Source: Xinfangfangia pollutisoli (GTDB taxonomy: Bacteria; Pseudomonadota; Alphaproteobacteria; Rhodobacterales; Rhodobacteraceae). From it: a stretch of 33,477 nucleotides of DNA. The notes beneath the pieces were generated by a model, which was not told the origin of the DNA, did no database searches, and saw nothing but the letters and a program-made list of their open reading frames with translations. Location: assembly GCF_020179405.1 (NCBI RefSeq), contig NZ_JAICBZ010000045.1:1-33477 (forward strand), in the 5' to 3' direction. Positions 8,837-16,340 of the stretch are shown here, piece by piece; the first letter of the stretch is position 1; each line of letters opens with the position of its first letter. The position numbers and the translations under genes are program-made.

Positions 8837-9862
8837 ATGACCAAACTGCTTGGCGCAACCGCGATCCTGCTGGCGACGACCAGCCTGGCCGCGGCCGAGG
8901 GCGAATTGCAGCTGTTCAACTGGGGCAATTACACCAGCCCCGAGCTGCTGGAGAAGTTCAAGAAGGAAACCGGCATCACCGTGACGGTGACCGATTACGA
9001 CAGCAATGACGGCGCGCTGGCGAAGATCGAGGCCGGCGGCCATGGCTTTGACCTGGTGGTGCCGACCCATCAATATGTGCAGATCTATGCCGAGAAGGGG
9101 CTGATCGTGCCTCTGGATCTGTCGAAACTGCCGAACCACAAAAACATCGCCCCCGAATGGACCAATGTCGACTGGGATCCGGGCCGCGCCTACACGATCC
9201 CGTGGCAATGGGGCACGACCGGCGTCGGTGTGAACACCTCGGTCTATTCCGGCGACATCAACACCTCGGACATCTTCATGAATGTGCCGGCCGAGCTGAA
9301 GGGCAAGATCAACGTCGTGCCCGAGATGAACGACGTGGTGAACCTGGCGGTGATGTGGGCCGGCGGCGAGCCCTGCTCGGAAGATCCCGAAGTGCTGAAG
9401 AAGGCCCGCGACGCGCTGATCGCGGCCAAGCCCGACTGGATCTCGATGGATTACGGCGCCACCGAGAAGCTGTCGAACAATGACTGGGCCGCTTCGGTGA
9501 ACTGGAACGGCTCGACCATGCGGGCGCGGATCGCCAATCCTTCGGTGGCCTATGGCTATCCGAAGGAAGGCTATCCGATCTGGATGGATTCGGTGGCGCT
9601 GCTGGCCGATGCCCAGCATGTCGAAGAGGCCTACAAGTTCCTCGACTTCATCGAGCAGCCGGAAAATGCCGCGATGATCAGCGCGTTCGCGCGCTATGCC
9701 AATGGCATTGCCGGATCCGACGAATTCATGCCGGAAGACATGAAGACCGCGCCGGAAATCGTGGTGCCGGAAGCTTCGAAGGCGGCGGGCAAGTTCATTC
9801 CGACCTGCAGCCCCAAGGCGCAGGAATACATGACCGCGATCTGGACCGAGTTGCAGAAGTAA
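8837..9862 (+). CDS. Periplasmic polyamine-type substrate-binding protein (PotD/PotF-like)
   Basis: A 341-residue extracytoplasmic binding protein with a signal peptide of about 20 residues (LLATTSLAAA then EGELQLF). GGGAGA lies six bases before the ATG. Against my memory of E. coli PotD, the amine-contacting positions are largely kept: Trp29 and Tyr32 (NWGNY), Trp223 (NWNGS), and Trp249 with Asp251 (IWMDS). Acidic residues at Glu163 and Asp166 stand where PotD has Asp168 and Glu171. This supports a cationic amine ligand such as a polyamine or a conjugate. Differences elsewhere in the pocket, and the amidases on each side, leave room for an acylated or amide-bearing amine. A good terminator follows the stop. 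Confidence 0.92.
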   Translation: MTKLLGATAILLATTSLAAAEGELQLFNWGNYTSPELLEKFKKETGITVTVTDYDSNDGALAKIEAGGHGFDLVVPTHQYVQIYAEKGLIVPLDLSKLPNHKNIAPEWTNVDWDPGRAYTIPWQWGTTGVGVNTSVYSGDINTSDIFMNVPAELKGKINVVPEMNDVVNLAVMWAGGEPCSEDPEVLKKARDALIAAKPDWISMDYGATEKLSNNDWAASVNWNGSTMRARIANPSVAYGYPKEGYPIWMDSVALLADAQHVEEAYKFLDFIEQPENAAMISAFARYANGIAGSDEFMPEDMKTAPEIVVPEASKAAGKFIPTCSPKAQEYMTAIWTELQK

Positions 9863-9881
9863 GGCTAGGCTGCAACGGCAG

Positions 9882-9910
9882 GGCCGGGGTTCCGCGGGAC
9901 CCCGGCCTTT
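9882..9910 (+). terminator. Intrinsic terminator after the importer operon
   Basis: GGCCGGGGT (9882-9890) pairs with ACCCCGGCC (9899-9907), and three further inner pairs are possible with a bulged T. The stem is followed by a short TTT and GCGTCT. It lies 20 bases after the binding-protein stop. The stem is strong but the T-tract is short, as is common in GC-rich alphaproteobacteria. Confidence 0.7.
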
Positions 9911-9920
9911 GCGTCTGTGG

Positions 9921-9980
9921 CAGCCCCCGGGGGTTTCACACCCCCGGACCCCCGTGGGATATTTTTGGACAGATGAAAGA
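9921..9980 (+). repeat. Candidate Rhodobacteraceae intergenic repeat (hairpin plus AT motif)
   Basis: A perfect 8-bp stem with a 5-base loop (9927-9947; CCGGGGGT/ACCCCCGG) is followed by GACCCCCGTGGGAT and then ATATTTTTGGACAGATGAAA (9959-9978). I recall very similar elements scattered between genes in Rhodobacteraceae, but only this copy occurs in the window. That it is a repeat family is therefore memory-based. It may work as a second terminator. Its final ATG is the first in-frame start of the next amidase, so that start may be an artefact of the element. Confidence 0.5.
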
Positions 9981-11409
9981 GGCAGACGTGCTGGAATGGT
10001 CGGCAACAGACCTGTCGCGGGCGATCCATGCGCGGAAAGTCGCGCCGTCCGAGGTGATGGCGGCGCATCTGGCGCAGGTGCAGGCGGTGAATGGCGCGGT
10101 GAATGCGCTGGTGTCCTGCCGCGACCCGGATGTGCTGATGGCCGAGGCGCGGGCCCTGGACAATGTGGCGCCCAGGGGCTGGCTGCATGGCATTCCGCTG
10201 CCGGTGAAGGATCTGCAGGCAACCGCGGGGCTGCGCACCACCTGGGGCTCGCCCGTCTATGCCGATCATGTGCCGGCGCAGGACGATCTTCTGGCGGCGC
10301 GGATGCGGGCGGCAGGGGCGGTGTTCACCGCCAAGACCAATGTGCCGGAATGGGGCCAGGGCTCGCATTCCTACAACCCGATCTTCGGCGTCACCCGCAA
10401 CCCCTATGATCTGACACGCTCGGCCGGTGGGTCTTCGGGCGGGGCGGCGGCGGCTTTGGCCACGCGGATGGCCTGGGTGGCCGATGGGTCCGACATGATG
10501 GGCTCGCTGCGCAATCCGGCCGGGTTCTGCAATGTCTATGGCTTCCGCCCGACCTGGGGTCTGGTGCCGGGCGATGCGGTGGGCGACACCCATCTGGCGA
10601 CGCTGGCGACCGAAGGGCCGATGGCGCGCTGCGTCGAGGATCTGGCGCGGCTGTTGCAGGTGCAGGCGGGCGAGAACCCCGAAGTGCCCTTCCCCCGCGC
10701 GGTGCCGGATCTGCTGTCGGGGCTGGAGCAGGGCGTGACAGGGCTGCGGATCGGCTGGCTGGCCGATTGGGGCGGGGCCTATGCGATGGAGCCGGGCATT
10801 CTGGACGCCTGCGAGACCGGGCTGAAGGTGCTGGAAGGTCTGGGTGCCGTGGTCGAACCGCTGGCGCCGCCTTTCCCGGCGGAAAAGCTATGGTCGGCCT
10901 GGGTGACCCTGCGGGCCATGCTGTCGGCCGGCGGCAAGCGGGCGCTTTATGACGACCCGGCCAAGCGCGCCCTGACCAAGCCCGAAACGATCTGGGAGAT
11001 CGAGCAGGGTCTGGGCCTGTCGGCGCAGGCGGTTTACGAGGCCAGCGTGATCCGCTCGCGCTGGTATGCCCATGCGGCACGGCTGTTTTCGCGCTTTGAC
11101 GCGGTGGTTCTGCCCACGGCGCAGGTCTGGCCCTTCCCCGCCGAATGGGACTGGCCGAAAGACATCGCCGGGCGGAAGATGGACACCTATCACCGCTGGA
11201 TGGAGGTTGTGATCCCCGCCAGCCTGATCGGTCTGCCCGCCCTGTCGGTGCCCCTGGGCTTTGGGCCGCAGGGCCTGCCGTCGGGCATGCAGATCATCGG
11301 CCGGTCCGGCAATGATGCGGGCGTTCTGGCCATCGGACAGGCCTATCACCGCGCAACCGGCTGGCCGCAGCAGCGCCCGCCTCTGGCGGTGGGGTCGGTT
11401 TCGCGCTAG
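9973..11409 (+). CDS. Amidase-signature family hydrolase (second of two)
   Basis: A 478-residue amidase of the same superfamily as the gene at 4465 but clearly diverged from it. The triad residues are Lys79 (LPVKDLQ), Ser154 (SAGGSSGG) and Ser178 (DMMGSLRNP), with the usual 24-residue serine spacing. It has no signal peptide, so is cytoplasmic. The start is uncertain: the ATG at 9973 lies inside the hairpin/AT element. A GTG at 9988, with AAAGAGG five bases upstream, would give a normal N-terminus five residues shorter. The gene is separated from the importer by a terminator and is only 23 bases ahead of the Gfo/Idh/MocA gene. It may therefore be co-transcribed with the sugar genes rather than with the importer. 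The substrate is unknown. Confidence 0.9.
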   Translation: MKEADVLEWSATDLSRAIHARKVAPSEVMAAHLAQVQAVNGAVNALVSCRDPDVLMAEARALDNVAPRGWLHGIPLPVKDLQATAGLRTTWGSPVYADHVPAQDDLLAARMRAAGAVFTAKTNVPEWGQGSHSYNPIFGVTRNPYDLTRSAGGSSGGAAAALATRMAWVADGSDMMGSLRNPAGFCNVYGFRPTWGLVPGDAVGDTHLATLATEGPMARCVEDLARLLQVQAGENPEVPFPRAVPDLLSGLEQGVTGLRIGWLADWGGAYAMEPGILDACETGLKVLEGLGAVVEPLAPPFPAEKLWSAWVTLRAMLSAGGKRALYDDPAKRALTKPETIWEIEQGLGLSAQAVYEASVIRSRWYAHAARLFSRFDAVVLPTAQVWPFPAEWDWPKDIAGRKMDTYHRWMEVVIPASLIGLPALSVPLGFGPQGLPSGMQIIGRSGNDAGVLAIGQAYHRATGWPQQRPPLAVGSVSR

Positions 11410-11432
11410 GGCTGGCGAAAAGGGGGCGGAGC

Positions 11433-12368
11433 ATGCGGGTTCTGGTCATCGGCTCGGGGTCGATCGGGCGCCGGCATCACGACAACCTGGCCACGCTGGG
11501 TGCTGCGCCGCAGCTGCTGTCCTGGCGCGAGGCCGGGCTGGCGGGCGCGCTGTCGGCGATGGATCGGGCGGAGGCGGTGGTGGTGGCCACCGCAACCGAT
11601 ATCCGCCTGTCCGTGATCGAGGCCGCTGCCGCCCGCGACCTGCCGCTTTACATCGAAAAGCCGCTGGCCTTCACCCCCGACGAAGTCGAGGCGATTGCCG
11701 CCGTGACCGCGCCCGTCGCCGAACGCTCGGTCTTGGGCTATATGATGCGCTACCATCCCGCCCTGCGGGCCCTGGCCGAGGCGGATCTGTCGGATGTGTT
11801 CCAGTTCGCCCTGACCATCGGCCATGACGTGACGCAATGGCGGGCCAACTGGTTGTTTTCACAAAGCTATGCGGCGCGGTCGGAAGGTGGCGGCGTGCTT
11901 CTGGACCTGTGCCACGAGCTGGATATGGCAGCCTGCCTGTTCCCGGGGCTGGAGCTGACGGGCGTTGAATCGCTGGCCCATCCCGCCTTTCCCGGCGTCG
12001 ATTTCGCCAGCCGGATCTCGCTGCGCCGCGGCGCCCTGGTGGGCGATGTGTCGATGGATTACCTGACGCCGGGCCTGCATCGCCGCGCCCATCTGCGCGG
12101 GTCCGAGCGGATGCATGATTTCGATTTCGCCGCCCAGGCCTATCGGGTGACCGATGGCGCCGGCGGGCGGATGCTGGACCTGCCCCTGGAACGCAATGCG
12201 ATGTTCCTGGATGCGATGCGCGACTTCCTGGCCCTGGCCGTGGGCCGCGCGCCTTCGGCCAATCCCTTGCTGCCGCGTCTGGATCTGGCCATGGGCTCGG
12301 CCCGGCTGGTGGCCCAGGCCTGGGCCGCGCGGCGCTTTGTCGGACAGATCACGAAGGAGATCCCATGA
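11433..12368 (+). CDS. Gfo/Idh/MocA family NAD(P)-dependent sugar oxidoreductase
   Basis: A 311-residue oxidoreductase. The N-terminal Rossmann fold begins MRVLVIGSGSIGRRHHDNL (GxGxxG nucleotide site at residues 7-12). The EKP motif (YIEKPLAF, near residue 75) marks the Gfo/Idh/MocA family, and GGGVLLDLCHELDMA lies in the C-terminal domain with the conserved active-site His. Such enzymes oxidise or reduce hydroxyls of sugars or nucleotide-sugars. The next gene (CMP-sugar synthetase) overlaps it as ATGA and an SDR follows, so a role in making or modifying a nonulosonic acid is likely. Which carbon it acts on cannot be read from the sequence. GGGGGCGGA lies shortly before the ATG. Confidence 0.88.
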   Translation: MRVLVIGSGSIGRRHHDNLATLGAAPQLLSWREAGLAGALSAMDRAEAVVVATATDIRLSVIEAAAARDLPLYIEKPLAFTPDEVEAIAAVTAPVAERSVLGYMMRYHPALRALAEADLSDVFQFALTIGHDVTQWRANWLFSQSYAARSEGGGVLLDLCHELDMAACLFPGLELTGVESLAHPAFPGVDFASRISLRRGALVGDVSMDYLTPGLHRRAHLRGSERMHDFDFAAQAYRVTDGAGGRMLDLPLERNAMFLDAMRDFLALAVGRAPSANPLLPRLDLAMGSARLVAQAWAARRFVGQITKEIP

Positions 12369-13072
12369 TCCTGGGTCATATCGGCGCGCGGAAGGGCAGC
12401 AAAGGCGTGCCGCGCAAGAATTTCCGCATGATCTGCGGCAAGCCGCTGATCGACTGGTCGCTGGACCAGCTGTTCGCGCATCCGATGGTCGATGCGGTGG
12501 TGGTTTCCACGGATGACGAGGAAATCTACGACCATGCCGTCGCCAAGGGCGCCTTGGCGGTGGGGCTGCGGCCCGCGCATCTGGCCACCGATACGGCCGG
12601 CAAGTTCGGCGTCTGGCAGCATGCGCTTTCAGTGTCCGAGCCGCTTTGCGGCACGGTTTCGGCCTTTCTGGATCTGGACTGCACCTCGCCCCTGCGCCTG
12701 CCGGAAGACATCACTGGCGCGTTGGAGCTTTACAAAAGCGAACATCCCGACCTGGTGATGAGCTGCTGTGAGGCGCGAAAGAACCCATATTTCAACCTTG
12801 TCGAACCTGACGCCTCGGGTGCCCTGCATGTGTCGAAGCCGCTGCCCGGCGGCGTGGTCGCGCGGCAGCAGGCGCCGGTGGTCTATGAGCATGCGGCCTC
12901 GACCTATGTGGTCGCGCCGGATTACCTGCGTCGGGCCAAGGGCCTGTGGGAGGGGCGCGTGATCCCGTTTCTGATGCCCCCCGAACGCTGCGTCGATATC
13001 GACAGCCCTTTCGATTTCCGGCTGGTCGAATTTCTGCTGAAGGAGGCCCAAGGGGTTGAAAACAATGGCTGA
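12365..13072 (+). CDS. CMP-nonulosonic acid cytidylyltransferase (NeuA/PtmB-like)
   Basis: A 235-residue cytidylyltransferase that should activate a sialic- or legionaminic-type acid with CTP, releasing pyrophosphate. Visible motifs are the nucleotide loop ARKGSKGVPRKNF (residues 8-20), VVVSTDDEEI, LDLDCTSPLR and the metal site VDIDSPFDF. The phrases RKNPYFNLVE and RQQAPVVYEHAASTYV resemble Campylobacter PtmB (LegF, CMP-legionaminic acid synthetase) more than meningococcal NeuA, judged from memory of those proteins. The start overlaps the Gfo/Idh/MocA stop (ATGA) and the end overlaps the SDR start by eight bases. NeuB, which would make its substrate, is in the convergent operon. A Kdo cytidylyltransferase (KdsB) is less likely from the motifs. 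Confidence 0.88.
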   Translation: MILGHIGARKGSKGVPRKNFRMICGKPLIDWSLDQLFAHPMVDAVVVSTDDEEIYDHAVAKGALAVGLRPAHLATDTAGKFGVWQHALSVSEPLCGTVSAFLDLDCTSPLRLPEDITGALELYKSEHPDLVMSCCEARKNPYFNLVEPDASGALHVSKPLPGGVVARQQAPVVYEHAASTYVVAPDYLRRAKGLWEGRVIPFLMPPERCVDIDSPFDFRLVEFLLKEAQGVENNG

Positions 13073-13856
13073 GACTCTCAAGGGGCGTACCGTCTTCATC
13101 ACCGGATCGGGTGGCGTGCTGGGCAGCACCTATGTGCGCCGGATGCTGGCCGAAGGGGCGCGGGTGATCGCCTCGGACCTGCCCGGCAAGCGGGCCGAGG
13201 CGCTGATGGAAGCGCATGGCGCCAATGAGGCCTTCCGCTTCTACGAGCTGGACGTGGCCGACGAGGCCCAGGTCGAGGGCATCTTCCAGCGCATCCTGAA
13301 GGACGGCTGGGAGCCGAATGTGGTCTTGAACAACGCCGCGATCACCGGCGAACTCTTGATGGGCGCCGGCAAGGGCTTTCCGGATTTCTGCGACTTGACA
13401 GTGTCAGATTGGGAAAAGACCCTGCGCACCAACCTGACCGGCCCCTTCATGGTGGCCCGCCAGATGGACCGCGACATCGTGGGGAAATGGCCCTGCACGC
13501 TGATCAACGTGGCCTCGATGTATGCGCTGAACGGCGCGCATCATCCGATCTATGACGGCATGCCGTTCAAGAATTTCTCGGCCTATGGCGTGACCAAGGC
13601 GGGGATTCACGGGCTGACGGTCTGGCTGGCGGGCTATTGGGCGCCGCGCGGGGCGACGGTGAACACCATCGCGCCGGGCGCCGTCTTCAACAACCATTCC
13701 GAGGAATTCCAGCGCCGCGTGGGCGAGTTGATCATGCTGAACCGCATGGCCAAACCGGATGAGATCGCCGATGCGATGCTGTTCCTGGCCAGCGCGGCTT
13801 CGGGCTACATGACCGGGCAGCTGGTCAATGTCGATGGCGGGTTCAGCGCCTGGTAA
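13065..13856 (+). CDS. Short-chain dehydrogenase/reductase (PtmA-like) of the nonulosonic acid locus
   Basis: A 263-residue classical SDR from the ATG at 13065 (a TTG nine bases earlier is less likely). It has the cofactor motif TGSGGVLGS near the N-terminus, the NNAA motif (VLNNAAITG), an active-site Ser in NVASMYALNG, and the catalytic pair YGVTK. It ends in the common SDR tail GQLVNVDGGFSAW. Its place directly after a PtmB-like cytidylyltransferase matches the ptmA-ptmB pairing of Campylobacter flagellar glycosylation. The role of PtmA there is not well defined, so the reaction here is unknown. It overlaps the previous gene by eight bases. Its last 14 bases also encode the end of the GT30 gene on the other strand. 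Confidence 0.88.
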   Translation: MAETLKGRTVFITGSGGVLGSTYVRRMLAEGARVIASDLPGKRAEALMEAHGANEAFRFYELDVADEAQVEGIFQRILKDGWEPNVVLNNAAITGELLMGAGKGFPDFCDLTVSDWEKTLRTNLTGPFMVARQMDRDIVGKWPCTLINVASMYALNGAHHPIYDGMPFKNFSAYGVTKAGIHGLTVWLAGYWAPRGATVNTIAPGAVFNNHSEEFQRRVGELIMLNRMAKPDEIADAMLFLASAASGYMTGQLVNVDGGFSAW

Positions 13857-15123
13857 GCAGGGGCGCGATGGCGGCCATGGTCTTTTCCGTGGCGCCGGAA
13901 TGGGCGGCAAGGAAGGCCTGAATCGCTTGCGGATCAGGACCTTGCCAGCCTTCGGGCGTCAGGGCCCGGGCTAGGTCTTCCGGCGACTTCGCATGAAAGC
14001 AGACACCGTCGGCAATCGCCTCGACCGCCGGATATTCGATCGTGTGGATCTCGGGCCCGACGATCACCGGCCGACCCAGGGCCAGGGGTTCGATGATGTT
14101 ATGCGCGCCATGCGGGGTGAAGCCGCCGCCGGTCACCACGCGGTCGGCCATGGCCAGGTAGAAATACATCTCGCCCAGACTGTCGCCCAAAAGCAGATCC
14201 ATTGCCGGGGCCGCGCGTGGGGACAGATTTTCGTCGAAAATCTGCGACCGTCGCGCGAAGGTGATACCCCGCGCCGCAATCATCCCGGCCACGTCGTCAA
14301 AGCGTTCCGGCTTGCGCGGCACATAGATGACAAAGGGCCGGTCCGCGGCGGCAAGGCGGGTCTTGATGGTGTCAAGATAGAGGTCATCCTCGCCTTCCAC
14401 CGCCGAGGCAAAGCACAGGACCGGCCGGCCGGCGGCCAGCGCCTGCCGTGCAGCCGGAGCGGCGGCGGTCAGCCTCGGCGGGATCGGCTGGTCGAAACGC
14501 AACTCACCCGTGACCTGGATGTTCGGCACCCCGATCGCGGCGAAACGCTGGGCCTGCAGCTGCGATTTCACCAAGGCGCCGGCAAAGCCGCGCATCACGG
14601 CGGGGCGCAGCGGAAACCGCGCGTCGCGGGCGATGCTTTTGACCGGATATTGCGCATTACACATCACCAGCGGCACGCCGGCCGCCCGCGCCGCAAAGAC
14701 CATGCGCGGCCAGATCTCGATCTCCATCACCAGGCCCAGTTTTGGGCGAAAGGCGCGGAAGAAGCCCCGGAAGCACCAGGCCAGCTCGAACGGCACCCAA
14801 ACCGCGCGCAGCCGGTTCTGCGATCTTTCCAACGCAAAGACCCGCTCGGCCTCGCGCCGGCCGGCGGGGGTGAAATGGGTGGTGACGACCGTCTCGCCGC
14901 GGTCCAGCAGGGCGCGGATCAGCGGCACCGCGCTGCGCAATTCGCCCAACGAGACGGCGTGGATCCAGACCGCGCCCGGCAGCGGCAGGGCATGGCGGCC
15001 GAAGCGTTCGGCCAGATGCTGCGCATAAAGCGGATCCTTGCGGCCGCGACGGCGCAGATACAGCAGCACCAGCGGCAGGCACAGCGTCCAAAGCGCCGAC
15101 CAGATGGCCAGGAAAACCCTCAT
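13843..15123 (-). CDS. Kdo-transferase-like glycosyltransferase (GT30), second of a pair
   Basis: A 426-residue protein of the WaaA/KdtA family, which transfers Kdo from CMP-Kdo to lipid A. An N-terminal membrane anchor (about residues 5-23) is followed by WIHAVSLGE, whose Glu61 is the expected catalytic base. Next come TTHFTPAGRREAE, EIEIWPRMV, NAQYPVKS, TGELRFDQ, VPRKPERF and the CMP-site region GGGFTPHGAHNIIEPLALG. All family landmarks are present. It is the last gene of the operon and overlaps the first GT30 gene as ATGA. It is far from identical to that gene, so this is not a recent duplication. In an operon that makes CMP-sialic acid it may transfer a sialic acid rather than Kdo, but this is inference. 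A housekeeping waaA role cannot be excluded, though lpxK is not next to it. Confidence 0.85.
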   Translation of the reverse strand: MRVFLAIWSALWTLCLPLVLLYLRRRGRKDPLYAQHLAERFGRHALPLPGAVWIHAVSLGELRSAVPLIRALLDRGETVVTTHFTPAGRREAERVFALERSQNRLRAVWVPFELAWCFRGFFRAFRPKLGLVMEIEIWPRMVFAARAAGVPLVMCNAQYPVKSIARDARFPLRPAVMRGFAGALVKSQLQAQRFAAIGVPNIQVTGELRFDQPIPPRLTAAAPAARQALAAGRPVLCFASAVEGEDDLYLDTIKTRLAAADRPFVIYVPRKPERFDDVAGMIAARGITFARRSQIFDENLSPRAAPAMDLLLGDSLGEMYFYLAMADRVVTGGGFTPHGAHNIIEPLALGRPVIVGPEIHTIEYPAVEAIADGVCFHAKSPEDLARALTPEGWQGPDPQAIQAFLAAHSGATEKTMAAIAPLLTRR

Positions 15124-16340
15124 CCCAGCAGCCCCAGCAACGCGCGGGCCAAGGGCGCAAGGCTGCCCTGCGCGGCGTCGGACAGGGCCTTCGCCCGGGC
15201 CGCCATTGCCGAATGGTCTGCCGCGACCGCTGCCGGCAGATCGGCCTTGCGGACCAGAAGCGCCGCTTCGGCCGCATCCAGCGTGGCATAATCGGCGGCG
15301 AAATTCGCGGTGCAGGCGCCATGCAGCACCGCGCAGCCCAAGGCGGCCGCTTCCCAGGGGTTGTGCCCCTGCACCGGGCCGAAACTCCCACCGATCAGGG
15401 CAACCGGCGCCAGCCGATACCAAAGACCCAATTCGCCATATGCATCGGCGATGTGAACCTCGCCCGAAGGCGGCTCGCCGGCGGATTGCAGCGTGGCCTT
15501 GCGGCCAAGCCCGCGCGCGCGTTCGGCAATGCCGGGCCCATACGCGACATCCCGCGGCACGATCACCAGAAGCCGGTCTTCGGGCGGCAGGTCAAGCGCG
15601 AGGGCGGTTTCCTCGAAATGCGCCGAGGCGACCAGCCAGAGTTTGCGCCCCGCAAGCTGCGCCCGCAGATCGGCCAGCCGCGCATCGTCCACCGCCAAGG
15701 GCGGTGCCGCGGCCTTGAGCGATCCGGTGACCTGCGGCGACGGCGCGCCCAGCGCGGCCAGATGCCGTGCCGTTTCGGCATCCTGCGCGGCGACCAGACG
15801 GAAGCGCGCCAGCAGGTCGGCATAAAGCCCGCGCGCCCGCGCGCGCCGGGCAAAGGACTCGGCGTTCATCCGCGCGTTCACCAGCGCCAAAGGCACGCCC
15901 GCCGCATCGGCCGCAGCCACCGCGCCAGGCCACAGATCCTGCTCGGCCCAGATCGAAAGATCGGGACGCCAATGGTTTAGGAAGCGGCGCAGAAAGCGCG
16001 GCGCGTCCAGCGGCAGGAACTGGTGCTGGGTGCGCGGCGGCAGGTTCGCTTCCATCACCTGGGCCGAGGAGCGGGCCGAGGAGGTGACGAGAAAGGACAG
16101 GTCCGGCGCCTGTTCCGCCAGCGCGGCGATCAGCCCGCGCAGCGCCAGCACCTCGCCCAGACCCACGGCATGCAGCCAGATCAGCCGGCCCTCGGGGCGT
16201 GGCAGCGACGCCTGCCCCAGCTTTTCGCGCCAGCGCGCCGGGTCTTCCTTGCCGCGCGCCAGGCGCCGCCGCAGCATCAGTGCCGCAAGCGGGGTCAGCG
16301 CGCGCGTCGCCCCCCGATAGGCGGCCAGCTGCCAGGACAT
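15120..16340 (-). CDS. Kdo-transferase-like glycosyltransferase (GT30), first of a pair
   Basis: A 406-residue GT30-family protein. WLHAVGLGE places the expected catalytic base at Glu63. It has WAEQDLWPG in place of the usual METELWP, LVNARMNAES, VTGSLKAAAP, IVPRDV and the donor-site region GGSFGPVQGHNPWEAAALG. The usual TPTG loop after the first Rossmann strands is replaced by TSSARSSAQVM, a clear departure from typical WaaA. The start shares one base with the neuC stop (TGATG) and the stop overlaps the second GT30 gene (ATGA). Kdo and sialic acids are both CMP-activated 2-keto-3-deoxy acids, so a GT30 enzyme could plausibly use CMP-sialic acid. The function is otherwise not readable. Confidence 0.85.
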   Translation of the reverse strand: MSWQLAAYRGATRALTPLAALMLRRRLARGKEDPARWREKLGQASLPRPEGRLIWLHAVGLGEVLALRGLIAALAEQAPDLSFLVTSSARSSAQVMEANLPPRTQHQFLPLDAPRFLRRFLNHWRPDLSIWAEQDLWPGAVAAADAAGVPLALVNARMNAESFARRARARGLYADLLARFRLVAAQDAETARHLAALGAPSPQVTGSLKAAAPPLAVDDARLADLRAQLAGRKLWLVASAHFEETALALDLPPEDRLLVIVPRDVAYGPGIAERARGLGRKATLQSAGEPPSGEVHIADAYGELGLWYRLAPVALIGGSFGPVQGHNPWEAAALGCAVLHGACTANFAADYATLDAAEAALLVRKADLPAAVAADHSAMAARAKALSDAAQGSLAPLARALLGLLG

